Assembly: GCA_011800805.1 (NCBI GenBank)
Contig: MPNW01000558.1
Coordinates: 74,040-138,039 of the forward strand
DNA: 64,000 bases
Direction: 5' to 3'
Origin: Hirudo medicinalis
Taxonomy: Eukaryota; Annelida; Clitellata; Hirudinida; Hirudinidae
Below the pieces are notes generated by a model. It ran no database searches, was not told where the DNA came from, and saw only the letters and a program-made list of their open reading frames with translations. Shown here in pieces: positions 23,401-37,378 of the stretch. Within the stretch, counting starts at the first letter, position 1. Each line of letters opens with the position of its first letter. A program made the position numbers and the translations under genes.

Positions 23401-26400
23401 TCAGAGTGGGGCATTTAGGAATGCATTTGGAGTATCCTTTGGTAATTTCAACCAACGTCGAGTTGCTTTTCTGATGGCGACGTCAGCAGCATTCAAAGAT
23501 TTGATGCTGATCTTTTCAAAGCTTAAATGGTAGACAAGACTAGGTATGAGATGAGTTCTGAGGATGTAGAGCCGCTGATGTGGTTTCAGAGGGGCACGTG
23601 AAATGGAATGTAAGTCATTTTTGAATTTTTCAAGCTATTGTTGAGTATTTCAATCTGGCTCCAATTTCAACACCCAGGTATTTGTAGGTTTCATTAATAT
23701 TTAAAGCTTTGATTTCCCCATCCCTCAAACTGAGGTAAGGCTCCGGGTTAACAATCCATAATCTCCTTGCGATGTTAATTTCAGTGTGCATCCATGCCCA
23801 CTTGTTTGGGTTCATCACCAATCCCACCTTTTCCATTGCTCCTTCAAGTTGCATCAATCTATTATTATTATTATTATTATTTATTCATTCAACACAACTG
23901 CAATGGCTGGAAAGTCAATGATGCCAGGTCTCAACAAGAGTCCACAGGCAACAAAAACAACAATAATTTCAACTTAAATCTAAGAAGTAAAGTCGAAGCA
24001 AAAAAATTCTGTCATTCTTGTTTAACTGAAATTTCAATGTTATCCCAGAATCTTTCTAAGTATGTGAGCTGTTCCATTTAGTGCAATCTTCTGCACCTCA
24101 CACTGACTCGGTTTTCCTGGTATCATCTCCAACTCTTTCCTGCAGTTTTCTTCAATCGTTCCCAGTGCCCCACGATAACTGGTGTTGTTGTGGTGTTGTT
24201 TTTACTTCAACCTTCCACATTCTGCTGACCTCAATTTGCAAATCTTTATATTTAAGAATTTTTTTAATAACATTTTGGTCGTCAGGTATGGAAATTTCAA
24301 TGAGCAAGCAATACTTTTCTTTTCCAAGAATATGATATCTGGTCTATTAGCAGGAATTGTTCTGTCTGTGAGTACTCCTTGGTCCCACATGAGAGTGATG
24401 TCATCGATACTCACCACAGGCTCAGGTTTATTTAAATAATATTTCTCAGTTACTGGAGCATCGAAACTTTTACATATTTTCCAATGGATATAAGCAGCAA
24501 CTTTATTGTGTCTTTCAGTATATTCTGTTGGAGCAAGCATCTGACATCCAGCAATTATGTGTCCTATATGTTCCTCCAATCTATGGCACAATCTGCATGT
24601 GCTGCTCACATCTTGCTTCAATATGTGTTTTTGGTAATGTCTTGTTTTGAATACTTGATCCTGCGCCGCTATGATTAAACTCTCTGTCTCCCCTTTCAAT
24701 CCACTGCGATTGAGCCACGAAACTGACATTTCTTTACTAATTCCTGCCTTTTCCATATTCCTCAGAAACTGTCCATGTAGGGGCTTTCTTTTAATTTCTT
24801 CCAATTTTTCCACTTGCATCCTTTTTGTTAATTCATCGGTCATTTTCATTCCATTATTCTTCTTCAGCATGTATTTATTTTGAATTTTGCTTGCTTCTTT
24901 CAAGAGTGAGTATTTTTTCTTGAGACTGTCGTTCAGTTTTACTATTTGGATTAACCTACTATTTTCTGATTCGATGTATTCTGATAGTCCCAGTACAGCC
25001 TGCTGATACACTGACCAAACCTCAAGTACCCCTCTACCCATGCGTGCCTTGGGAATCCCAGCTCCTACTGCATTCAGAACAATCTGCATGGCAAGTACAA
25101 AGAGAGATGGAGAAATGGCGATGGCTATGCCGACCTGCAGAGGAATCCAGCCTGTGGTGCATTCTTTCGTGAAAAAACGCATAACAAATCCATTGAAGTA
25201 TTTTTGAAGCACTTCAATTACTAGTCTAGGAACATGGTGAGCCGCTAGCGTTTTCCGAAGGAGTTGATGAGGCACCGATCCGTAGGCATCGGCTAGATTG
25301 AGCCAAACGACCTTGTAAGCTGAGTTGGTTTCTTTTTGCGTTTTGAATCGCCTCCAATATCATCCTTCATGGTGGTATGCTCTATACAACCCGACACTCC
25401 TGGGATTCCTCCTTTTTGAACTGAAGTGTCAATGTACCTGTTCGTTGTCATGAACTCAGTGAGCCTTGCGGACCAACATGAGAAATAGATTTTCCCTTCC
25501 ACATTCAACAACGAGATTGGTCGAAACTGATTCAGGCACTTGGATTCTGTTTCCTTAGGGATATATACGCCCTCAGCTATTTTCCATTTGCCATCAACTG
25601 TGGAAGTGGTCCAGGCTGTTACTATTTTGGTATGGAGCAGTTTGAGGGTTCTTGGACATCTTTTATACAGCAGATATGGGACTCCGTTGGGGGCCGGGCG
25701 CGGAGCGGTTCCTTGCTTTTTTTACAATTCTTCTGACCTCCTCAATCGAAGGGGCTGCTGTGCTGAATGGACACGTAGGCAGAGGTGCCTCAGAAATCCC
25801 AGCTCTTTCTGGATGAGGACTGTTGCGGAGAGCGTCGGTGTATGTCCTGGTGAGGCAAGCCTCTAACTCTGCTTGACCAATGGTTAGAGTTCCTGACTTT
25901 GGGGGTTCGAGCAAAGACCTCCCATATCGATATGGGTCTCTGAAAAATTCCTGTCTTGCTCGTCTTCTCTCATATGTCTTTTGTCTGGCCTTTTCTGCTT
26001 TGCGAAGAATGTTGATTCTCCTTTTTACCTCTTTCCAATAGACCGAAAGACCAACTCTTTCCACCTCTCCTGACCTTTTCCACTGACTACGGAGGGCTTT
26101 CTTTTCAATCTTCAACTTTCTCAGCTCGAGTTGCCGTCTGGATTCTTTGGGCTTTGTGGGACGCCTGCTCTCGACACTCCCAAACTTCTCCAAACATGAA
26201 GTCGGAGAAGGTCTTCATGGTGCTTTCTTTTTTCATCACTTTTTGAGACCCTTGACGAGAGTGCCATCCAGTTCTTGCCATACTTGCATATCTTTGCTCA
26301 GGGGAAACTTGATCCTTTGTCTGACTGGGTCTGATGCCATAAGAGAAACTCGAACCAACATGGGACTGTGGTTTGCCTCCGGCCCGGTATCGTTCGGCGT

Positions 26401-27942
26401 TTTATGTGTCGGCTCTTGCGCGACAGGACGCTGTTTCTCCAGGCAACCCATCTTTGTCTGGTGGATCTTCAGTCCTTTACTTGACACGCATACTTTCCCA
26501 CAAATACACTTGTTGTTTGGCGCGCCATTATCCAAGGCAGTCCAAAAATCTGTGGTCATTGTTATAAGCCGGTCAAAATCCATGAGTTCGGTGATGGGTT
26601 CATCATTCTCCCTCTCCTTTCGGTAGGAACCCTGAGGGCATGTTTTCATTGTTGTAGTCGTAACAGAATTTTGTCGCACCCGGATTGCTAGCCCATGGGC
26701 TGTAGATATATATATATATATATATAGATATAGATATATATATAGATATAGATATATGCATATATATAGATATTTAAAAAAATATTTTGCTCAATGCTTC
26801 AAAATAATTTTCAGACTAGTTTGGATATTCTTCTCGTTCTTCACAACAGCACATCTTCTTGCCAATTATTTGGCGGTGACTTGCATCGTTATAGAAATTT
26901 TCAACCAGTCACGACTGCACATTGTTGCAGCACAATTTTTTAGTTCGGGTTCATGCCCCACTGTTAAAGAGACAAATTATGCTGAGCCTGTGTTACTAGG
27001 TGAATTAATGAACTTTGGCAAGAGATTGTAGAAATTGCAACGTTGTGGTTTTTCTTCTTACAGATTCGAAGCGACTCTTTACAATTAATTTGGGATGCTC
27101 ACTTGAAAAAAACATGAAAAGGTACTTTCCATTGGTTATGTGGTCATTTTTAATTGAAAGTCAGTTTCAGTTTTTCCATTGTAGAGCTGGTAGTTATCAC
27201 GTAGAGGTTATCAACATCAAAACGTACTTAATCGGTCTTGACCCTCAACAAAGTAAGGTTCAAATTTGTCCTGATTGTTGAAGTTCATAAGTTATTTAAG
27301 GTCTTAAATTGAAAATTTAGGCGCTATCAACATAAACCTTTGCAGTGATTCATCATTTACTGATCAACTGAGGAGCTGCTTCCACGCAGAACTCATTGAA
27401 TTTTGTTTCAAGAATTCAACGAAGGTTCGATTTTCAACTTTCAATTCAACTGAGGATTTTGTTGGGCATCTGCAATATATTTCTGAAATTTGCAGGATTC
27501 AAAATGTGTTTTTGTAGATTGGCTGGTTGTTTGTTTTTTTTTAATTTTCATCTTATTGTTGAATAATGTTTTGAAATGGATTATTAGATGTATGTGCCTT
27601 GAAGCGCTGCAAACGAGAACTTAATGGGGATGTTTCAGCTAATAATTTTTTAATATTGCAGAGTTCTAGGCTCCAGCAGAAGCTTCAAAGTCAAGATTTG
27701 ACTATCAGCCATTTAATTTCTTTGGTGTCCCAGGGTTGGTTTCAATTAATGTTTTTGATGTCTTAAAGGATAATGTAAAGTTTGTAAATATAAGCACAAA
27801 TTCAGGTCGTATCAGGGAAATGCTTGCAGAATCAGAAAAAATTGTGGATGCAAGTTGGAATCGTTTTCTGGATGCAGCTCTAAATGCAGGGTGGAAATTA
27901 TCTCCAAACTTATTGGGAGCTGATGAATGGAGGATCAAATAA
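20457..27942 (+). CDS. RUSF1: RUS family member 1 (DUF647 protein)
   Basis: RUSF1 belongs to the conserved RUS/DUF647 membrane-protein family, known from plant ROOT UV-B SENSITIVE proteins; its biochemical role in animals is unclear. Thirteen exons fit in phase: 20457-20618, 20693-20770, 20833-20947, 21012-21057, 21125-21157, 21880-21985, 22079-22180, 22426-22496, 26815-26999, 27064-27121, 27185-27252, 27321-27424 and 27670-27942. They total 466 codons plus stop; human RUSF1 is about 468. Diagnostic stretches are VFLPQGYPDSVSGDYLEYQ, GVGVGDESATVAAATITWLL, RLFADVLNDVAIFLDILAP, GGATRAAITQHQARRNNMAD and the C-terminal NAGWK...ADEWR. Exon 5 is only 33 nt. Intron 8 (4.3 kb) carries an antisense R2/NeSL-like element. 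No frameshift or missing block was found. Confidence 0.95.
23100..26680 (-). mobile_element. Decayed R2/NeSL-like non-LTR retrotransposon in RUSF1 intron
   Basis: Minus-strand pieces include an N-terminal C2H2-type finger, CICGKVCVSSKGLKIHQ (26679-26236). A basic region and the start of the RT follow (26193-25663), then FRPISLLNVEGKIYFS-type RT sequence (25511-25293). The 25275-24202 frame ends in a CCHC knuckle, CRLCHRLEEHIGHIIAGC, and an endonuclease-like R-P-D-I. This architecture (N-terminal finger, RT, CCHC, restriction-like endonuclease) defines R2/NeSL-type elements. The YKYLGVEIGARLKYS fragment (23857-23630) and GGGTAMKESKG (23340-23101) lie downstream of the C-terminal part although they normally precede it, so the insertion is rearranged or composite. 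It is dead. Confidence 0.8.
26705..26775. repeat. (AT)n / (GATATA)n microsatellite
   Basis: Alternating AT and GATATA units at the edge of the R2/NeSL-like insertion, just upstream of RUSF1 exon 9. Confidence 0.85.
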
Positions 27943-29619
27943 TTTTATGACATCACATTTTATTTATTATTGATCTGATCAATGAGGTGGATGAAAAAAA
28001 GCTGCTTTGAGTTGAACGTATGCTTTTTCTTGGTTGATGAATTAAGGGTTCAAATTACTCATTTATTTAAAGGTATGTAAAAGTAATTGAGTTATGTTAT
28101 TGCAACTAAACTAGTTTGCAGTTATAAAAATTCTGTTAGGTCTCATAAACCTGTCCTTGGTCTTCTCTGTAGTGGACCTTCACTCTCCTGAAGTCAGCCA
28201 CTGTAAACTTGTCAACTTTCTTGTATGTCGTAGTTACTAAAATATGACGATTTGGACTCTATACTGCTTTGTAACATTTTAAACCAAAACACCATTTGTA
28301 ATTGCGCACTAGCATGAAGGCAGGTTGCAGTAGTGCTGATAGTGGTTTGTTTATTTAACTGTGAANCTATTTGCTTTAGATTTTGTAATAAGGGGCATAT
28401 TTTGATGTAATTTTTAATTTTTGAAGTTGTTCGATTTGATTTAATTAAACGCTTTCAATTTTAATAAGGAAAAAATATTAGATTTTAGATTTGAGAATAT
28501 GCATTTCAAGCTTTCAAATTATAACCAGAAAATGAGAATGTTATCTGCTTGCTGACTCGTTTGGTTCCATCAGCATTTAGTGGACTAGGCATTTCTTTAT
28601 TATATCTTATTAGTGGGACTGGATATGATTTTGTTTTTTCCTCTTTCAGCAGTTCTTTTGTAATTTCCCATGCTATGGTTAAAATAAATTTAAAATAAAA
28701 ATAGCTAATTTAAAAAATTAATTTTCAAATAAAAATATTTTTATGCAAATATGCCGTTGTGTGACCAATTTACTGAAAAAACGAATCAATTCAAAGATTC
28801 AAATTCAAGATTTGATTTTTTGCAACCAACCCCAGTTTAAAATGTCGCAACCAACCACGGAGTCAATTGACTTTTTGATTTAAAATTTCTTTGATCGTAT
28901 TAATTTGCAATAAAACAACTAGATGCATTTTTCAAGTTAGGTTTCAGATCCAATTTATGACAACAATAAATATTAAATTAAATCAAAATAGTTCGATAAG
29001 TTAAGAAAGTTATCAAAACATAAGTATTTACTTTTTATTGCCGAGTACAAAAAAATCGTCTGCCGAAACAAATTTTAAACTTCCATCAAACGAATTAGTT
29101 TGTTTAGACATAAAAACAATTATGTACAAGTTAGGCCACTTTATTTTACGCTAAATGTTTATTAATCATCTACATACTCTGTTGCATTTAACCCCGGGCT
29201 CCCCTACCTCAGCTTTATGCAAGGGACTTTAATAAAATAAACAAATTCAGCCTAGGTTCGCTCACCTTTTCTGAAATTATTTCTCAATGACTGGGGTTTG
29301 CATTAACATTATATTACATTAAAATAAACAAATTATACTGCAGGGAAGCGAGCGCTTGGTGCTTGCCGCGGATGGTTCACATCCACTGCACGGACGTGCA
29401 GAAATGGTGGCGTATGGCATCGTTCATGCTACCCTTGCAAAGAGTATCGCAATGTCCTGATCGTAGTAGGTTTTCAAACTGATATGCGGAATCAAGGTAG
29501 TCCGCAAGAACCTAAAACTGAGCACCACCTATGAAAACCCGATGCAACACCGCTGGGTCTAAATTATAGAAATTGTACCATTCCCAGTAATAAAAGTTTA
29601 TCAACCATGACCTGGATCT
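27943..29619. other. No gene recognised
   Basis: AT-rich intergenic sequence after RUSF1. A minus-strand fragment near 28140-28280 reads DFRRVKVHYREDQGQVYE, which looks like a decayed coding scrap, but no family is recognised. One N occurs at 28366. Confidence 0.4.
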
Positions 29620-30060
29620 CTGCCAGGGAGTTATTTCGCCCCTCCCCCCAAAAAAATTCAGCAGCAGCCTCCCCAGCGGCTGCACCCCCATTAGGTGCAT
29701 GCCTCCAAGCAACCAGGAAACTAAATTCCAATTGTTGTGGCCTCAGAGCGTTGATTGGTACATTTGCATCTGCTGTTTGTGTCTAATGTCAGACTCATCG
29801 AGTTTCAAAAGGAACAACACTGATTCCAGGGGATGTTATGTATCAACGTCCAATAAAAGGCCAGACTTCTGCAAGACAGATCTTTGATCGTAAGAAATCC
29901 TTGCTTCTTGGACTCTGCCTTGTTTCTCATTGTCTAAGTTACTATGAGCTCCTCAAATTTATTCATGCTCTCCAGCTTGTTGCTTTTGTGGTCGTTTTTA
30001 TAAATAAAGAATGTGGATAATCATCTCACCTTCCGTCGTAATACTGGGTTAGCTATTATA
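29620..30060 (+). mobile_element. Dispersed repeat copy B, LTR-like
   Basis: Inverted relative of 14398-14850, alignable by eye over more than 400 bp, including GATTCCAGGGGATG, the AAATAAAG polyadenylation-like segment and the end TAATACTGGGTTAG. The homology also covers the GCTGAA-T(n)-GGGG stretch and AATAACTCCCT read on the minus strand. It is probably a solo LTR or an element end. Confidence 0.6.
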
Positions 30061-32292
30061 TATCATTTATAATGTATCATTATTGCTATGTTGTTGTCAT
30101 TTTTATTTATAAATTAACCTCCGCTGCTCACATGCAAAAATGTCAAAACGCAAAGAAGCGAATGAAAGAAATTTCATGATGAGGTGGATGAGCAAGAAAA
30201 TCCAAATGGATTCTGCAAGCTCTTTAATTTTTGTTTGACCTATGGACGATAAAGATGTTTCCGAGAGTGCACCTAAAATGAAAAATGACAAATGTGACGG
30301 TGATGTTGCTGATGGTGTTGATCTGGAATCAGGCAGTGACTGTGGTCAGCTGATCGAATGAAGCTTCAATATTAGACACTAAATGCACGAAGCTTTTGTT
30401 TAAAGGGCATACTTTATGTTCGTAACTCAAATAGCACATACGAGTCTTTGGCAATGGTGTCAATTAGAGCATCCTGTGATTCCTGGTCGGTTCTACAGCT
30501 TTGTCCAATTAATGGCCATACCTATCCAAAACAAGTGTAACAGGTATACTAGAAGCCAATGGAGAGGATATTCAGGCCATTCAACGAGTCAGGATAGTTG
30601 CCTTGACAATCTTCGCAGTTAAAAAAAACTCTTTTTTCAAGGTTTTGCAGATGCTTGTGTCTTTCCTTGTGTCTGAAGGGCATAATTAGAAAAAGCTCTT
30701 TCGACATAAGCCAGGGATGCAATGGCGACAGATTGGGATGGTGACAGATTGAGACTGCTTGCTGCATTTCGTGAATTGGAGTCCATTGTTGCCATCATAA
30801 TTCTTGGCGACCTGTATATAGCTTTGGAGCTCTGGCTGTGTTTCTGCCTTGGTATCTGTGAATGCCTTTGTATTTTCAAGAAGGATTTTAAACTCCTTTA
30901 TTGGTCTTGATAAGTCTCCCTTCTCTGGAATCTTTTTCTGCAAGGCTAATCTTTCTTCAATGAATTTGATAGGCTGCCTCGGGCATTTAGCATTTTAAGG
31001 TCAATACTGTTCATGATCTCAAGTAGGATCCAATAATGTAGAGGCCGCAGTAATTTGGATCGTCAGGCTCCAAAAATGGTGAAGACCTTCTCTTAACAAA
31101 CTTTATACTTTCTGTTTTTTGGATCGGATTCTGGCAACTTGGATAATGTGACCAAGAGAGTGAAAACAAAAGGAATCGCATTTGGCAAACGTAATTGTGT
31201 CCAAACTAGTCCATTAATGTTGCGCCCATTAATGGTCTAAGGACATTTTAAAGATTTTCGAGGTCTTCCCATTCTGTGATTGAAAGGAGCTCTTTCTTGT
31301 GGTTTCTATAGAGGTTTTCCAAATCCTCCTGGCAACTTACAACTATGATCTATCCGTTCCAAGATCTTCTTGAAAAAACGATTTCAAGTGCGGATGTTGG
31401 AGCTAAGTCACAAACATTAACTTGTTTTCTTGTGCATCTGAATAAAACAAAATGTCTTGCTTTTTCTTTCACTTTAAAGTTTTCTTCAGAACATCATCCA
31501 CTGCTGGTTGATCTACCTTCGGTTTCGTCGCAGATATTAATTGATTACAATTTCTCGCGCTTTCTTTTCATGTGGTTCAAAAGATTTGTTCCTTCCTTTT
31601 ATTTCTAGATTGCAACCCTCAACAATGCAAGTTGAAACCTCCTTCACAGCATCATGTAATACTTGAAATACTTCCAAACTGGATGACTAATCTTGCGACC
31701 ACTACCTGGATTAAGCGTGATATCACTACAAGCAACAAAACATATACAAAACTTTCTTCTCAACATGCTTGCGCTTTGATTTTTGGTTCATTACAGCAAC
31801 ATGTTACATGTTCATAAAAATTAAAAAAATCAAATCAAACACGGCTATTAATAATAACATTACTAATAACTACTAACTAACTGTTAGCATGTACCACTAC
31901 TACAGTTGGCTTCCTGTATTACTAAAGCTTCGTACCAAACTGATTCACAAATTTATTAAATAACTCTGTACAAAACTCGATTATTGAATAGAAACGATTT
32001 TAGCGCAATAAACAATGAAGGGCAACACGTAACTCACCGCTCACAAAGTATAAAATTCGTGAACACAGATTGAATAAAAACGATTTTAAGAAATTAATGC
32101 GATTAAAGCTCATTTTAGATTAATTGGTCGTAATACTGTTTCATTGATGATTCATCCTCTATTCAATAATACTGAACGAAAGTGTCAAGGAGATAGAAAC
32201 TGAAAAGCTACAGTCCAGAGCAACAAATACGATTGAATAGAAAAACGTGCCGTAAATGCATGGAAATATCAACGAATGACTGGAAAATGGTC
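30061..32292. other. No supported gene; possible degenerate transposon
   Basis: Minus-strand scraps between about 30540 and 31000 look coding-like (for example RVFFNCEDCQGNYPDSLNG and ATMDSNSRNAASSLNLSPS) but have many stops and no recognised catalytic motif. I leave them unclassified. The rest is AT-rich intergenic DNA downstream of the RhoGAP gene. Confidence 0.35.
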
Positions 32293-34921
32293 TCAGATGA
32301 GGTTCATGTTAAGCAATGGTGTCGAGGAATACATGGCTTTCTTCGTGTACATCGGCTTCATCTTTGGAGTCCCTGATTTCAGGAAGCCAAATGATGGCGA
32401 ATTCTTTGGTTCGAGAGCTGAATTGATTCACATATTAATTTATTGTTATTAATACTAATTATTAATAAAACAAAGGTTTTTTTACAAATATTTAACGTAA
32501 ATGCATATTTTAAATTGATCCTTTTATTAAAGCTAAGCTAAACAGTAAATATAACTCTTTAACATTTGAATAGCAAGCCCTAATTTATTAGTTACTAAAT
32601 TAATTACAATTTAGAGTTGCTAACCTGTTATGGATGTCTGGGAACTGTCAGAATCCGTGCTCCTCTGGCTGAAGTTGCTTCCAGTTGCCAGCACTAAGTC
32701 TCTGCGTCGAGAGAGGTGGTCGAACAAAGTGAGGCATTCGGGACCGAAGATTTCTGCGGTTTTTTCGATGAGGAATTGAACGAGCAGGTTCATCTTGGCA
32801 ATGTCGTTGTACTGCTCAAGGGAGGTGCAAGACGAAGAATTGTGGATGCTGGATATGTTCGGCATGGAGCAGGGACTGGCATGTTCTCCCTGCCAGAGAA
32901 GACACTGACTGATGCAGACGGCGATGTTGTAAGGGGTCATGAGGTTCAGTTCTGAGTACTGAGCCACGCTGTTAAGGACACAGAGTAGGTGTTTTAGGAG
33001 AAGCAAGTGACTCTGAGGCAGGTAATACACGAGTCTGAAAGGAGTTAAGGTCTGAATTATTAACCTAAAAAATTAATTCGCGTTAGATAATGCATGCATA
33101 TTTATCTAAATTAATATTGAAGTAGAATCATCTCATTGGTTTGTAACACATCCATGAATGTGAGTTTGAATCACAAACAAACGAAACAATCAGCAACTTT
33201 TGAACAAGAAAAAACTTCAAGACCTTTTAATATTTTCTACCAAAAGTTCTTTGTTCGACGTGCTGGTCGTCCTCACCCAATCGGAATAAAGTGCTGAAGT
33301 TAATAAACAATCTGGCATTGACCTCAGGAATTCCTATAAAGATTGAGAATTTATTTTGAATATTGTAATTAAAATAATGACAGTAATGATAATAATTTAA
33401 TAATAATAATAATTTCATAATAATAATAATGATAATAAGTAATAGTAATAATAACAACTATAATATTAATAATAATAATATTAAAAATAATCATAAAAAT
33501 GTAATATAATTGTAATAATAACAACCTTGAGAAGGGATGCCATGTCATGTATGTGAACGTCTTCAAGTGCCGAATCATCTCCCGAGTCCAACTGACACCT
33601 GATGCTCCTCACCGAAGGACTTGCACATCTCCTGAATATGCCAGTGCACGTCGGCCCATTCACGTATATTTCTCCCATTATCGTCTGCAAATTATCGTCG
33701 ACATTGTAATTGTTTTAATAAGTTGGAGAATTTAATAAAGTGTTTGTTTAATTGTTAAGCCAAAGAAAACATGGATTGAGAATGAGTAAGTTGTTTTGAT
33801 CCTGCATTTGTGTCATTCCTAAACTTGATATTGCAATGGAATATTGAAATCAATAAATTTCAATGGAGGATTTCTAAAGAAATAAATTATTTGCAGACAT
33901 TTTTTTGTCGAAATTAATTTTTGCATTTGAAATATTTCCAAAGTTAATAACAACGCGAATAGAAATATAATAAATTTACCAATCACGATAATGTAATATT
34001 ATTTCACCCACCATAAGAGCTGGGCACAGATGGTTGTGTTCAAATATTTCACTCAAATCCCTGCCAAACAATCTCCCAATTGAGCTTCCTTTTGACAGCA
34101 TCCTTTTGAGGAGTGCCATTTTGTTCTTCGGAGTGGTTCGTTCACCTGCATTTAACGACACCGTATTTTACAACAAAACTAACCAATTACCAACAACAAT
34201 AATAATTAACTAACAGTAATAGTAGTTAATTAAAGTAATAATCGAACAAGAGCAACATTAATGAATGAACAACATCAAGATTTAGTCATCGAGAACAATA
34301 ATAATTACCACAGTTAATTATTAATTAAGAATTGCAATTAATTTATGGCAAAAATAATTGATTAATTATCCACAATAACATTAATTAAACTTAATAAATT
34401 AATTTAACCTCAAACAAATTATTCTATAGTAAACTTCAAAAGAGGATTCAGTCTAGAATTTGTGAGGCACGAACGAAATTTTGAGAAAGGAATATCCATC
34501 ATCAGCATGAATTTGTTTGCTCTTGTGGGTAACTCACATTCATGATGATGAAGCGATGAAATATTTCATGTGCTTCCAATTGAAAGTCAACCACTAACAA
34601 AAGCCACACATCATTAACCAATTTGCATATCGACTCCACCCATTCACTATTTTAATAAGCGCAGAATGTTGATTCACTGTTTTGAATGTTGAAAATGATT
34701 TAACGTTCAATTCACCTGATGCTTTGGCTTTCATTTTTGCTATCAACAGGAGTTTTATTTCTGGCAGGAAGTCCACCAGGGAGGAGTACTTGCTGCCCCT
34801 CAGCAACTCGGTGTAAATTGAAAATGGACTCTCGAAATCTGAGGGTCAATTTTCAACTTAACGTGGAATCAGGGCAACATGTTTTACATTTGAGCAATTA
34901 TTACTGATAACGATACAATCA

Positions 34922-34957
<36 letters not shown>

Positions 34958-37079
34958 TTAACATTATAATAAATAATATAATATAATATAATAATCAAAA
35001 TATCATCAATGTTTATAATGTTATTATTACTATTATTACCAATAATTAAATCCAGAAGATGAACAAATGTATTTTAATAAAACAACTTATTGTAACACAA
35101 TATTGGACAAATTTTCGACAAAATGTCGATCAAGCGCAAATAAATAATGAATTTAATAAGTTGTTGAAATTGATTGAATTGTGTGAATTTAATGAATTGA
35201 TTGAATTGATTGAATTGAAGGACAACCGTGCAATGGTCGTGGGTTTTCATTTTCCTCGGATGAAATGTGAAGTTGGAAGTCACTCGAGCTTCTTGACTGA
35301 AAACATTTATTAAAATATTTTTAAAATAAATAAATAAAATTTATTTACGAAAATATTTATAAATTTATAAATTTGTGCACTTTAATTTCTAAAACTCGAA
35401 GAATATGAAAACAATTTAATACTTAAGAACATTTTTATTCCTTGAGATTTGCTGATGACTTCACAACATGACGAATAAAATATAAAAATATTCATAACAA
35501 ATAATAATAATAAGTAATAATAAATAATAATTAATAATAATTTACAAAATCAAGTTAATTTATAATGTGTTCGTAATTCAACAAAGCGGGAATCGATTTC
35601 AAACCTGAAGTCTGAACTCGGTGATGCACCTTTCGACCAATTCATGAGCTGTTTCCTTGTTGGTCACCATGAGACTCTTCGTCTGAAAGATTTACAAGAT
35701 TTACAAGATTTTCCAAGATTTACAGGATTTACAAGATTTACAAGATTTACAGGATTTACAGGATTTACAAGATCCTCAACCACATTTTACTTCTTCATGC
35801 AATTTCATCGGCGCTTTTTGAGAGATTTCATCTGATGTTTCACTTTCGCTTTTCAAAGATTGTCTTTTAAACGATTAAAATTGCTTCTTAAAATGTGCCC
35901 AAATGAAATATCATCCTTCTAAAGAATTAGTGAGGTGTTGATATCACTTCATTACAGGTTGATATCACCTCCTTGTTTCAGAAAGAAAGTGTAGGAGAAA
36001 CACAAGTCTTGAGACGTCAAACCCAAGGATGGATTAGGAGGATAAAGAAAGCCATTGCAAGAAGGGTTCAAATGCAGCGGATGAATATGATGATGATGAC
36101 GACGGTGATGATGAATATGGCGTCGATGACGGTGAGATTCATCGCAATGGAAGAATAAAGACTGAATTCTACCCACCACAGAGTACGAAAGGTCATTAAG
36201 TGTGATTTTTATCGGCAAACTTGACTTCTCCTTGTCCCTCGCAACTGATATGTGACTGGAATGAAAATGCATTCGTGTTCAACGACGTGTGACAAACATT
36301 GCAATGAATAACAACAAACATAACATTGAACTATTTAAATGAATGCTATTTGTTATTGTAGGAGATGTTAACGAGGCTTAAACATCGTCCTCTTAAAACA
36401 TCAACAGCTTTGAAATAATAATTGCGAACGAATGTCTTCAGAGGCCTTGAAATGGGTGTTTCAGAAATTGGGGATAAAAATTATCAATTTGGTTTGATCA
36501 TCAATTTACTGAACAGCTACAATTTTTTCATCATCAACCAAGCTATGGCACCGAGATGTGATTAGTTTCACTGACTTCGGAGTGCAATTGATTGAAGGAG
36601 TGCAATTGATTGAAGGAGTGCAATTGATTGAAAGAGTGCAATTGATTGAAGAAGTGCAATTGGTTGAAGGAGTGCAATTGATTGGAAGAGTGCAATTGAT
36701 TGAAGAAGTGCAATTGGTTGAAGGAGTGCAATTGGTTGAAAGAGTGCAATTGATTGAAAGAGTGCAATTGATTGAAGAAGTGCAATTGGTTGAAGGAGTG
36801 CAATTAGTTGAAGGAGTGCAATTGATTGAATGAATGCAGTGGATTGAAAAAGAACGATTCACCACATCACCTACTCTCGCCTCTGCAAACATTTAAAATA
36901 TGCGAATAATTTAAAAATATTCTCATAAAAATATCTGCCCCTAATTTCAAAGACCTTGAAACTGAAAAATGTTTTTGAGAATTTGTTCGTAAAAACCTTC
37001 AGAAGTTGTCAACAATCATTCATATGTTATTATTATTGTTGTTGTTGCTGTATTAATAATAACAATAGCTATTGTTGCC

Positions 37080-37136
<57 letters not shown>

Positions 37137-37140
37137 GTTG

Positions 37141-37213
<73 letters not shown>

Positions 37214-37328
37214 CATCATCATTATTATTACTATTATTATCATCATCATAAANTTGTATTATTATTTATTATTTATTATTATTGTTGTTATTGTTATTTA
37301 TTATTATTATTATTATTTATTATTATTA

Positions 37329-37378
<50 letters not shown>

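Noticed and set aside
24202..25275. 357-codon minus-strand frame as a host gene
   Set aside because: It is the RT/CCHC/endonuclease part of an R2/NeSL-like element, lying wholly inside a RUSF1 intron.
36558..36892. Long repeat-rich open frames on both strands
   Set aside because: They arise from a stop-free 18-nt minisatellite. The flanking RhoGAP exons join in phase without this segment.
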